Program-made: the position numbers and the translations under genes
Source of the DNA: an uncultured Eubacteriales bacterium
GTDB taxonomy: Bacteria; Bacillota; Clostridia; Christensenellales; CAG-917
Direction of reading: 5' to 3'
Length of the DNA stretch: 14,126 bases
Assembly: GCA_900548005.1 (NCBI GenBank)
Contig: URIZ01000021.1
Location: 1-14,126, forward strand
Notes under the pieces: generated by a model
The model's input: the letters and a program-made list of their open reading frames with translations, nothing else
What the model was told of the DNA's origin: nothing
The model's database searches: none
Shown: positions 1-6,030 of the stretch, in pieces
How positions within the stretch are numbered: position 1 is the stretch's first letter
Layout: each line of letters begins with the position of its first letter

Positions 1-29
1 GGCGGATTGCCACGCAAACGCCGCAGTCC

Positions 30-70
30 AAACACCTGAGGAAAGGGGAAAGTTGTATTAATGTTTCATA
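30..70. repeat. 3' tail of a dispersed intergenic repeat
   Basis: This stretch shares about 38 bases, with few differences, with 11972-12012 (CACCTGAGGAAAGGGGAAAG, then a TTGYATTAA run and GTTTCA). A shorter match lies at 9292-9320. In the other two places the segment is the right-hand end of a ~250-bp dispersed repeat, so a third copy probably lies mostly outside the left edge of the window. No gene overlaps it. Confidence 0.6.
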
Positions 71-102
71 ATTAAAAACAAAAACTATCACAGCAAATTG
101 TT

Positions 103-125
103 AAGGGCGTATGCGCTCTTTTTTT
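103..125 (+). terminator. Intrinsic terminator of an upstream gene
   Basis: A 7-bp stem (AAGGGCG with CGCTCTT, including one G-T pair) closes a 4-base loop (TATG) and runs into a tract of seven T. It lies 63 bases before spoIIIAA and has no gene before it in the window, so it most likely ends transcription from a gene to the left. It could lower read-through into spoIIIAA. Confidence 0.6.
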
Positions 126-188
126 ATGCGAAAAATGTCTTATTTTGCGGTGGTGCAAGTAAGGCTTTTTTAAGTCATATATTTTTGT

Positions 189-1034
189 ATGCTTGAAGAT
201 CTTGTCGGGGCGAATATTGCGCGGGCGGTCGGTGATGAAAACAATCTCACCGAGATACGTATGCGCGTTGCAAGGCCGCTTGTGTATTGCACCAAATCGG
301 GCGAGAGAAAGGTTGCAAAAGCGTACGGCGTTGCGTATATCGTGTCGCAAAAGGACATTGATGACGTGCTTATGCGTGCGACCAATATGTCGGTGTACTC
401 GGCATCTGACGAGATGAAAAAGGGGTATATACCTTTTGGCGCATACCGTATCGGGATCGGCGGTGAAGGGGTGTCGGACGGCGGAAAGCTGCTTGCGATG
501 AAAAACATTTCCTACCTTGTTGTGCGTATCCCACATCAAGTCAAAAGCGCGGCGGACGAGATTGCAAGCGAAGTGATTGGCAAAGACATTCTTTCAACGC
601 TTGTGATTTCGCCAACGGGAGCGGGCAAGACCACGATGCTCAGAGAGCTTGCAAGGATAGCGTCAAAAGACAAAAACGTGGTGATCATTGACGAGAGATA
701 CGAGCTTTGCGCGGTGTATCACGGCGCGGCGAGCCTTGACGTCGGCGATTGCGAGATTGTCAGCGGAGTGCCGAAAGTCGTTGCGTATGAAAACTGCATA
801 CGGGCGATGAACCCGGACGTGATTGTCACCGATGAGCTGTTTTCTTGTCAAGAAGTGGCGGCAATATGCGACGTTGCTCGGTGCGGAGTGAAGATATTTG
901 CATCGTTGCACGGCGAAAGCGTGCAAAAGACGTTGAGCGATCCGCGGTTTGCGCCGCTTGCAAGCACGTTTGATTTTGCGGTTGCGCTATGCAAAAATCC
1001 CGTTGGCAAAATCGTTGAAAAGGTGCGATTGTGA
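189..1034 (+). CDS. spoIIIAA: Stage III sporulation protein AA, ATPase
   Basis: SpoIIIAA is the secretion-type ATPase of the SpoIIIA-SpoIIQ channel. It acts on the mother-cell side of the double membrane around the forespore and belongs to the PilT/VirB11-like P-loop family. The 281-residue product is slightly shorter than B. subtilis SpoIIIAA (307). Residues 142-148 form a Walker A loop (P-T-G-A-G-K-T) and residues 164-169 a Walker B strand (VVIIDE). The N-terminal ExRxRxxRPL-like segment (TEIRMRVARPL) is typical of the family. It is the first gene of the spoIIIA operon, and its stop overlaps the spoIIIAB start by four bases. The ATG at 189 has no strong ribosome binding site, and I found no convincing sigma-E promoter just upstream, so the exact start is less certain than the function. 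Confidence 0.93.
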   Translation: MLEDLVGANIARAVGDENNLTEIRMRVARPLVYCTKSGERKVAKAYGVAYIVSQKDIDDVLMRATNMSVYSASDEMKKGYIPFGAYRIGIGGEGVSDGGKLLAMKNISYLVVRIPHQVKSAADEIASEVIGKDILSTLVISPTGAGKTTMLRELARIASKDKNVVIIDERYELCAVYHGAASLDVGDCEIVSGVPKVVAYENCIRAMNPDVIVTDELFSCQEVAAICDVARCGVKIFASLHGESVQKTLSDPRFAPLASTFDFAVALCKNPVGKIVEKVRL

Positions 1035-1537
1035 CTGACGTTTTGAGACTTGTTGCAGGTGGACTTATTGCGCTTTGCGTGTCATACGTTGGGCTTTGCA
1101 TCAAGCGTAGATATCAAAAACGAGCGGTGTTTTTCAAGTCCGCAACCGATTTTACATCGGTGTTGACAACCGAGCTTGTCATGCGCAAAACGCCCATGCC
1201 CGAGATTGTGCAGAAGTTTTTGCAGGGTAGGCAGGGAGAGTTTGAAAACGCGCTTGCCGAGTGGCAGTCGTGCGCAAAAAAGGGCGATACGAGATTGGCG
1301 GCTTTTGAAAAGACGGCAATTCCCATTCTCAAAACCGATGAAAAAAAGGAAATTCTCGACTTTTTTGACGGCATGGGCAAGACCATGCTCGATGAGCAAC
1401 TTGCGCACGCAAAGTATTATCAAAACATGTTTGAAAAGGCAAAAGCAAAGTGCGAAGACGAGGCAAAAAGACTGGGCGCAACGTATTTCAAATTGTGCGT
1501 GTTGCTCGGGCTTGCCGTGATGTTGATATTGGCATAG
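1031..1537 (+). CDS. spoIIIAB: Stage III sporulation protein AB
   Basis: SpoIIIAB is a mother-cell membrane component of the SpoIIIA-SpoIIQ channel, related to GspF/T2SS platform proteins, and is required for sigma-G activity in the forespore. The 168-residue product matches the B. subtilis length (171). An N-terminal hydrophobic segment (about residues 4-22) and a C-terminal one (about 152-168) enclose a helical, charged middle part, which is the usual layout. The start is GTG at 1031, overlapping the spoIIIAA stop in a GTGA arrangement, so the two are translationally coupled. The order directly after spoIIIAA and before the two tiny membrane proteins AC and AD supports the assignment. Confidence 0.9.
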   Translation: MTDVLRLVAGGLIALCVSYVGLCIKRRYQKRAVFFKSATDFTSVLTTELVMRKTPMPEIVQKFLQGRQGEFENALAEWQSCAKKGDTRLAAFEKTAIPILKTDEKKEILDFFDGMGKTMLDEQLAHAKYYQNMFEKAKAKCEDEAKRLGATYFKLCVLLGLAVMLILA

Positions 1538-1544
1538 GTGGGGT

Positions 1545-1742
1545 ATGGACGTAAACATAATTTTGAAAATCGCAGGAGTGGGGCTGTTGACGGCGATCGT
1601 GTGCGTGATTCTCAAAAAGACGGATCGTGACGAAATCGCGACTTTTGCCACGCTTGCGGGGCTTATCATCGTTGCGGTGCTTGTGATAGACATGCTTGGC
1701 GGCTTGTTTGACACGTTGCGCTCGATTTTGTCGCTGTACTGA
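1545..1742 (+). CDS. spoIIIAC: Stage III sporulation protein AC
   Basis: This is a 65-residue integral membrane protein, close to the 68 residues of B. subtilis SpoIIIAC. It has two hydrophobic helices (about residues 6-22 and 33-52) separated by a short polar loop (KKTDRDEIATF) typical of the AC family. It is thought to sit in the mother-cell membrane as part of the basal platform of the SpoIIIA channel. The start at 1545 is preceded by a purine-rich GGTGGGG site and lies 7 bases after spoIIIAB. The next gene begins one base after its stop. Confidence 0.9.
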   Translation: MDVNIILKIAGVGLLTAIVCVILKKTDRDEIATFATLAGLIIVAVLVIDMLGGLFDTLRSILSLY

Positions 1743-1743
1743 T

Positions 1744-2133
1744 ATGATATTCAAGCTCATAGGCATAGCCGTGATAGGCGTGGTGGTTGTCACGCTTTTG
1801 AAGTCCGCAAAGCCCGAATTTGCGGTGTTTGCGACCATAGCGACAGGCGTTGTTATGGTGATCACACTGCTGTCCGCGCTTAGAGACGTGATCATTTCCT
1901 TCGATGCAATAGTCGAGAAAAGCGGCATAGACGACAGTGTGTTTTCGCTTGTTTTGAAAATCATCGGCATAGGTTATCTCACCGAGTATTCGTCATCGCT
2001 TGCGACCGACGCAGGCTGTGCGTCCATTGCTCAAAAGCTGCAATTTGGCGGCAAAATCGTGATATTTTTGATGAGTATGTCCATTGTCGTATCCCTTATA
2101 GACGTTGTGTCGCAACTTGTGTCCGTGATATGA
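1744..2133 (+). CDS. spoIIIAD: Stage III sporulation protein AD
   Basis: SpoIIIAD is a small multi-pass membrane protein of the mother-cell side of the SpoIIIA channel, distantly similar to SpoIIIAC in its N-terminal half (KSAKPEFAVFATIATG). The 129-residue product compares with 133 in B. subtilis and has about four hydrophobic segments. I chose the ATG at 1744, one base after the spoIIIAC stop (TGA-T-ATG). The longer in-frame start at 1696 would add 16 residues of non-hydrophobic sequence lying inside spoIIIAC. No clear ribosome site precedes 1744, so translation is probably coupled to spoIIIAC. Its stop overlaps the spoIIIAE start by four bases (ATGA). Confidence 0.9.
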   Translation: MIFKLIGIAVIGVVVVTLLKSAKPEFAVFATIATGVVMVITLLSALRDVIISFDAIVEKSGIDDSVFSLVLKIIGIGYLTEYSSSLATDAGCASIAQKLQFGGKIVIFLMSMSIVVSLIDVVSQLVSVI

Positions 2134-3386
2134 AAAAGCATAGATTTTGTGCCGTGCAAGGCGTAGTGTCAAAACAAAAATCAAGCAAAAAGCGACTTGT
2201 TGTCATAGCCGCCGTTTTTGCTGTTTTTCTTGCGGCGCGGCTTGTTTTTTCGCCCTGCGTGGCATACGCCGACGACAAAACAAAGGAAGAATTGCAAAAG
2301 AATTTGTCGGACGCCGTGATCGATGCGATAGAGTCGCTTGACGTTAAAGACTTGCAAAAGTTTCTTGACAACTTGTCTTCGGACGGCAAAGCCGCGCTGA
2401 GCGCAACGGACATAAAGCAAATGCTCAAATCGCTTGCAAACGGCGAATCCGGCGATTTTTACGCAAGTTTTCTCAACCTTCTGTCCAAGACGGCAGGCAA
2501 GTATTTTCTCTCGTTTTTGCCGGGGCTTGTCACCATACTCGCGATATGCCTTTTGAAGAATATCCTATGCTCGATGACGGGCGATTTTCTCAACAACTCG
2601 ACAAGCGAAGTGGTGCATACGGTGTGCTATTGCTCCATTGTCATCGTGCTTGTGAGCGGAGTTTTCACGATTGTATCGGCTGTTGCGGACACGATAACGC
2701 TGCTCACGGACTTTGCCAACGCGATTTTTCCCGCGCTGCTTGCGCTGTTGTCGGCATTGGGCGGAGCGGGGAGCGTGGGCGGATTCTCACCGCTTATGGC
2801 GGTGTTTTGCTCGTCCGTGATGAAGATGACAACAAGAGTGGTGCTGCCGTCCTTTGTTGCTTGCATAGTGTTTTGCATTGTCGGCAACGTGTCCAAAAGC
2901 GTGAAACTCGACAAACTTGCAAGTTGCGTGCGTTCGGCATCGGGGTGGCTTGTGGGTATAACTTTCGGGCTGTTCGGCACGTTCTTGACGGCGCAAGGCA
3001 TATCGGGCGGTGTGGTGGACAAGGTTGGTTTCAACGTTGCAAAATTTGCCGTGTCAAGCTACGTCCCCATACTCGGCGGATATTTGTCGGACGGGTTCGA
3101 TCTGCTGACGGCATCCGTTGTTATTGTCAAAAACGCACTCGGCTATGTCGGCGCAACGGTTCTTTGTTGCGTGGTTGTGTTTCCGCTTGTAAAAGTGGTG
3201 ATTTTCTCGCTCTCGATGCGGCTTGGCGGCGCAATTGCCGAGCCTATCGGCGACACGCGAGTTGCGACCTTGCTCACGTCCGTTGCAAAGAACGCAAACC
3301 TGCTCACAAGCGCGCTTGCCGGGGTGGGATTTATGTTCTTTGTGATGTTGATGATGCTCATGTCGTCTTGCAATATGGGGCTGTGA
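2130..3386 (+). CDS. spoIIIAE: Stage III sporulation protein AE
   Basis: SpoIIIAE is the large polytopic membrane protein of the SpoIIIA channel, needed with the AA-AH proteins to keep the forespore active after engulfment. The product is 418 residues (399 in B. subtilis). A basic N-terminus is followed by a hydrophobic stretch and a likely signal-peptide cleavage region near residues 35-47 (ending AYADD). Then comes a hydrophilic helical segment (about 48-115) and a C-terminal half with several membrane helices. Family-like segments include the Gly/Ser-rich region near residues 210-235. The ATG overlaps the spoIIIAD stop. Its own stop lies inside the first unit of a palindromic hairpin array, which separates it from spoIIIAF. 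Confidence 0.92.
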   Translation: MKKHRFCAVQGVVSKQKSSKKRLVVIAAVFAVFLAARLVFSPCVAYADDKTKEELQKNLSDAVIDAIESLDVKDLQKFLDNLSSDGKAALSATDIKQMLKSLANGESGDFYASFLNLLSKTAGKYFLSFLPGLVTILAICLLKNILCSMTGDFLNNSTSEVVHTVCYCSIVIVLVSGVFTIVSAVADTITLLTDFANAIFPALLALLSALGGAGSVGGFSPLMAVFCSSVMKMTTRVVLPSFVACIVFCIVGNVSKSVKLDKLASCVRSASGWLVGITFGLFGTFLTAQGISGGVVDKVGFNVAKFAVSSYVPILGGYLSDGFDLLTASVVIVKNALGYVGATVLCCVVVFPLVKVVIFSLSMRLGGAIAEPIGDTRVATLLTSVAKNANLLTSALAGVGFMFFVMLMMLMSSCNMGL

Positions 3387-3433
3387 AGTGAGGTTCGCCG
3401 TTGGCGAGTGAAGTTTGCCTGCGGCAAGTGAAG
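3383..3433. repeat. Two-unit GTGAAG/palindrome array inside the spoIIIA operon
   Basis: GTGAAG-like hexamers at 3383, 3388 (GTGAGG), 3408 and 3428 surround two different palindromes with 3-nt loops: TTCGCC-GTT-GGCGA (3394-3407) and TTTGCC-TGC-GGCAA (3414-3427). The layout matches the longer array at 8842-8959, including one nearly shared palindrome. The array starts on the spoIIIAE stop codon and ends at the ribosome site of spoIIIAF, so it would form hairpins in the operon mRNA. This is direct observation; any effect on expression is inference. Confidence 0.75.
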
Positions 3434-3443
3434 GGAGAGAAAG

Positions 3444-3878
3444 ATGGGAGCGTGGATAGTTGCGATAACGGGTGTTATTTGTCTTGGCATATTGTTGGAT
3501 ATTGTTCTGCCGAGCGGGCAAACGACAAAGTATATTCGCGGCGCGTTTTCGCTCATTGTGGTGCTAGTCATAGTTTCGCCGATACCGTCGCTTGTCAAAA
3601 AAGATTGGCAGCTGAAGTTTGACGATTTTCAATTTTCGTCAACGCAGAGCGAGAGTGAGACCGCCACCGACGTGTATGGAGCAAGCATCAAAAGGTGTGA
3701 AGAAAACCTCAAAGCGCACGGCATAGACGCAAAGGTGGAAGGGGAGTTTGCATGCGGTGTGACGATGAGTGTGATCGTGCGTTTGCAGGACAGGAGCGTG
3801 CCAGGGGCAAGAGTGGTGGACATCGTGGCAGACGTATTGCAGATTGCGCCGCACAAAATCAGAGTGCTGTATGAGTAG
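3444..3878 (+). CDS. spoIIIAF: Stage III sporulation protein AF
   Basis: SpoIIIAF is a channel component whose soluble domain resembles the ring-building motif family of type III secretion rings and may form a ring in the space between mother cell and forespore. The product is 144 residues, shorter than B. subtilis SpoIIIAF (206). Two N-terminal hydrophobic helices (about residues 3-20 and 33-51) match the family start, and a compact soluble domain follows (about 75-144), ending in a strand-rich segment (HKIRVLYE). A GGGAG ribosome site six bases before the ATG supports the start. The gene is flanked by unusual non-coding inserts on both sides: a palindrome array upstream and alternating CG tracts downstream. 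Confidence 0.87.
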   Translation: MGAWIVAITGVICLGILLDIVLPSGQTTKYIRGAFSLIVVLVIVSPIPSLVKKDWQLKFDDFQFSSTQSESETATDVYGASIKRCEENLKAHGIDAKVEGEFACGVTMSVIVRLQDRSVPGARVVDIVADVLQIAPHKIRVLYE

Positions 3879-3910
3879 AAATTTGATGGAAAAACGATAT
3901 CAAAAGTCAT

Positions 3911-3991
3911 CGCGCGCGCACGCGCGCGTGCGAATATGCGAGCGTGCATGCACGCGCATCAATAGAATTTATGCGCGCGCACGCGCGCGCG
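3911..3991. repeat. Three alternating purine-pyrimidine (CG/CA) tracts
   Basis: The 191-bp gap between spoIIIAF and spoIIIAG holds three strictly alternating purine-pyrimidine tracts: 3911-3932, 3942-3959 and 3971-3991. The outer two are mostly (CG)n with one or two CA/TG steps. The middle one contains the perfect palindrome GCGTGCATGCACGC. Such tracts are classic candidates for Z-DNA in supercoiled DNA and for very stable hairpins in RNA. No coding frame here looks real. The rest of the gap (3992-4060) is AT-rich and shows nothing firm. Confidence 0.75.
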
Positions 3992-4069
3992 AAATATGCC
4001 GAATTTTGAATGTTTTTGCGATTGAGAATTTGACGAAGATTTGCAACGTATATTTATTGTGGAGCGAGT

Positions 4070-4477
4070 ATGGAAGTTCTTGACCAAAGGAAAAAGGGAA
4101 TTGCCGAGAAGATAAAAGACAGCGATTTTGCAAGGCGTATCAAGGGCATGAAAAACGCAAAGATTATCGCTTGCATATTCATAATCGCGATCGGACTTGT
4201 CATATACTCTACCGTAGCACCGTCAAGGTCGAGCAAAAAAGGCGTATCGACCATGACGGAAGAAGAGAAGCGGCTCTCGGCAATTCTTTCGAGCGTGGAC
4301 GGCGCGGGCGAAGTGCAGACGATGATAACCTCGTCGGGCGGCAAAATCGTGGGAGTGCTGATTATAGCCGACGGCGCGAAAAACCCGATTGTGCGTTTAA
4401 GGCTGTTGCAAGCCGGATCGAGCGCGCTGGGAGTCGATAAGGACGTTGTGAGCGTCATGAGCAAACAATCAAAGTGA
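4070..4477 (+). CDS. spoIIIAG: Stage III sporulation protein AG
   Basis: SpoIIIAG forms a large ring in the intermembrane space as part of the mother-cell to forespore channel. The product is 135 residues, much shorter than B. subtilis SpoIIIAG (229), so it seems to be a compact version. It has a charged N-terminus, one membrane helix (about residues 31-48), and a ring-building-type domain (about 62-133). Family-like segments are EKRLSAILSSVDGAGEVQ and GVLIIADGAKNPIVRLRL, followed by a helix and a final strand. The ATG at 4070 has GGAGCGAG five bases upstream. Because of the CG-tract insert before it, it is the most isolated gene of the operon, and it ends 18 bases before spoIIIAH. Confidence 0.9.
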   Translation: MEVLDQRKKGIAEKIKDSDFARRIKGMKNAKIIACIFIIAIGLVIYSTVAPSRSSKKGVSTMTEEEKRLSAILSSVDGAGEVQTMITSSGGKIVGVLIIADGAKNPIVRLRLLQAGSSALGVDKDVVSVMSKQSK

Positions 4478-4495
4478 ACCATATAGGAGGAGTAT

Positions 4496-4990
4496 ATGAA
4501 AATAAAATCGAAAACAAAAAAGATAATCGTATTGTCGGTTATGGTTGCGTTGCTGATTGCGACGGGGGTGTTGAACTTTGTGCTTAGCGACAAGCTCGGC
4601 TCGTCCAATCAAACCACCAACGGCAACACTTCAACCGTGACGCAGACCTTTTTTGCGGCGGCGAAGAGCGATCGAGACGCCACGCGCGAGTCGGAATTTT
4701 TGTATCTTGACGCGATCATGAATTCGGACACGGCAACCGACGTTGCAAAAAAGACTGCCCAAGAGCAAAAGCTCGCGCTTGTCGAGAGAATGGAAAAGGA
4801 ACTTGCGCTTGAAACTCTCATCAAGAGCAAAGGCTTTGAAGACGTGATCGTGACAATCGGCGACAAGGGCGTGAGCATTGTAGTGGGCAGCGAGCAGTTG
4901 ACCGCCGAGCAAGCAAACCGCATATTGTCTGTGGTTGTGAGCGAAACAACTTTCAAGGCAACGGACGTCAACGTCATACCGTACAACTGA
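4496..4990 (+). CDS. spoIIIAH: Stage III sporulation protein AH
   Basis: SpoIIIAH is the mother-cell protein that crosses the intermembrane space and binds forespore SpoIIQ, locking the two halves of the channel together. The product is 164 residues (218 in B. subtilis). It has a basic N-terminus, one membrane helix (about residues 9-29), a low-complexity Thr/Asn/Ser linker, and the conserved YscJ/FliF-like domain. Family signatures are the FFAAAKSDRDATRE segment near residues 52-65, and later ETLIKSKGFEDVIVTI and VNVIPYN at the end. A strong AGGAGG site precedes the ATG. It is the last gene of the operon. The partner spoIIQ is not in the window, as usual. Confidence 0.93.
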   Translation: MKIKSKTKKIIVLSVMVALLIATGVLNFVLSDKLGSSNQTTNGNTSTVTQTFFAAAKSDRDATRESEFLYLDAIMNSDTATDVAKKTAQEQKLALVERMEKELALETLIKSKGFEDVIVTIGDKGVSIVVGSEQLTAEQANRILSVVVSETTFKATDVNVIPYN

Positions 4991-5107
4991 AAACGGCAGG
5001 GCTTTTGAAAAAGCAAGGGATGTGACAACAAAACAAACCAGGGCTTTGCGTGCTAAAACAAAAAAGCATAAAACGCAAAGGCGCATTGGGGCATAGGGTG
5101 GAGTGAG

Positions 5108-5134
5108 CCGTCGCGATCGCGGCGGTTTCGCTTT
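5108..5134 (+). terminator. Probable terminator of the spoIIIA operon
   Basis: A 7-8-bp GC-rich stem (CCGTCGC with GCGGCGG around GATC, one G-T pair) is followed by an interrupted T tract (TTTCGCTTTT). It lies 118 bases past spoIIIAH and 25 bases before the next promoter, where an operon terminator would be expected. The broken T tract makes it less certain. The stretch 4991-5107 before it holds no gene that I can support. Confidence 0.45.
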
Positions 5135-5158
5135 TGCCGAAATAATTTTTGCGAACGA

Positions 5159-5187
5159 TTGATATAATCTTTTCTCTGTGCTATAAT
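5159..5187 (+). promoter_or_regulatory. Sigma-A promoter of the asp23-nusB-xseAB-ispA operon
   Basis: TTGATA at 5159-5164 and a perfect TATAAT at 5182-5187 are separated by exactly 17 bases. The predicted transcript start near 5194 lies just before the AAAGGAGA ribosome site of the Asp23 gene. This is a strong vegetative promoter that separates the sporulation operon from the housekeeping genes. Confidence 0.88.
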
Positions 5188-5207
5188 ACTGAAAAAAGGA
5201 GACGGCT

Positions 5208-5519
5208 ATGGCAAAGGATTCTATGAAAAATTCAAGCGTACTCGGCGAAGTGCTCGTATCTCTTGCAACGGAAGCGGCAAGCGATGCGGAAGGCATTTGC
5301 ATTTTCACGTCCAAGCGCAATCGCGGCGCAGTTTCCGCATACGTGCTGCCCAACGAGAAAGTCGCTGTGGATTTGACTGTCAACATCGAGCAAGGCTACA
5401 CCGTTCCCGCCACCGTTGCGGCTCTGCAAGAGAAAGTGAAAAACAGCATCGAGAGCGCAACCAAATTCAAAGTTCAATCAGTCAACGTTCAAGTGATGAA
5501 CGTCAATATTCAGCAATAG
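5208..5519 (+). CDS. Asp23/Gls24 family protein, YqhY type
   Basis: This is a 103-residue member of the Asp23/Gls24 family. Such proteins are small and strand-rich; in other Bacillota they are linked to the cell envelope or, for YqhY, to acetyl-CoA carboxylase control. Family features include an early SVLGEVLVSLATEAA segment, the strand VAVDLTVNIEQGYTVP and the end with repeated V/N strands (VQSVNVQVMNVNI). It has no membrane segment of its own. It has a strong AAAGGAGA site and its own promoter, and nusB starts four bases after its stop. The same yqhY-nusB neighbourhood is seen in many Bacillota, which favours YqhY over Asp23 itself. Its exact molecular role is not shown by the sequence. Confidence 0.88.
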   Translation: MAKDSMKNSSVLGEVLVSLATEAASDAEGICIFTSKRNRGAVSAYVLPNEKVAVDLTVNIEQGYTVPATVAALQEKVKNSIESATKFKVQSVNVQVMNVNIQQ

Positions 5520-5523
5520 TATT

Positions 5524-5919
5524 ATGAGAAGAGTAGCAAGAGAAAATTTGTTTAAGCTGGTGTTTGAATACACCTTTTACGGCACAGCCAACGATCAGAC
5601 GTTGGAGCTGATGTTGCAAGGAAGCGATCTGACGGAAGACGACAAGAATTTCATCAACGGTTGCTACTTCGGCATCGTCACAAGAGAGGACGAGTTGAAG
5701 AAGATCATAGAAGATCATCTTTCGGGATACAGGCTCGAGAGAGTGTATCGCCCCGACTATGCGGTGCTCCTTCTTGCGACGTACGAACTTGTCGAGCACA
5801 CTGCTCCCAACGCAGTCGTCATCAACGAAGCGGTGGATTTGAGCAAGAAATACGGCACGGACAAATCCGGCTCGTTTGTCAACGGCGTGCTTGCAAAGGT
5901 CGTCAAAGACATAAAATAA
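5524..5919 (+). CDS. nusB: Transcription antitermination factor NusB
   Basis: NusB binds NusE (ribosomal protein S10) and boxA RNA and takes part in rRNA antitermination in the cytoplasm. The 131-residue all-helical product has the family length. It shows the usual N-terminal R-x-x-A-R-E-x-L-F-K-L-x-F-E segment and the conserved C-terminal part (APNAVVINEAVDLSKKYGTDKSGSFVNGVLAKV). The ATG at 5524 lies four bases after the Asp23 stop, so it is in the same transcript. The next gene, xseA, follows after a 111-bp gap with hairpins that could modulate read-through. Confidence 0.95.
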   Translation: MRRVARENLFKLVFEYTFYGTANDQTLELMLQGSDLTEDDKNFINGCYFGIVTREDELKKIIEDHLSGYRLERVYRPDYAVLLLATYELVEHTAPNAVVINEAVDLSKKYGTDKSGSFVNGVLAKVVKDIK

Positions 5920-5929
5920 GAAGGAACTT

Positions 5930-6003
5930 CCGAAAATTGCGAATTTTGGCATAAAAACGCGTGATTTTCGGTTTTTTTTAACTCCAAAACTCCGAAAATT
6001 CGG
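5930..6003 (+). terminator. Hairpin plus T8, with an alternative pairing partner
   Basis: Segment A (CCGAAAAT, 5930-5937) can pair with segment B (ATTTTCGG, 5964-5971). B is followed directly by eight T, which makes a plausible intrinsic terminator after nusB. Segment C (5992-5999) repeats CCGAAAAT and could pair with B instead, which would break the terminator. C can also fold on itself (CCGAA-AA-TTCGG). An extra hairpin, AAAATT-GCG-AATTTT, sits at 5933-5947. The stems are short and AT-rich. The terminator is a reasonable call, the switch a hypothesis. Confidence 0.45.
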
Positions 6004-6030
6004 TGATTTACTGCAAAAAAGGTGATTAAA

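Noticed and set aside
155..183. Sigma-E promoter before spoIIIAA (CATATATT at 176-183)
   Set aside because: The -10-like box is fair, but no -35 motif lies at the right distance, and the transcript would start at or after the ATG.
1696..1743. Longer spoIIIAD start
   Set aside because: It would lie inside spoIIIAC and add a cysteine/arginine-rich tail not seen in the family. The ATG at 1744 gives the expected length.
2546..3391. 281-codon + strand frame overlapping spoIIIAE
   Set aside because: It is rich in Cys, Arg and His, as expected of an out-of-frame reading, and lies entirely over the well-supported spoIIIAE.
4030..4058. Internal promoter before spoIIIAG (TTGACG, then TTTATT)
   Set aside because: The -10 match is poor and the predicted start would fall inside the ribosome binding site.
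3844..4083. Small + strand frame through the CG tracts
   Set aside because: It overlaps both neighbours, and its Arg/Ala-rich run is only a translation of the (CG)n tracts.
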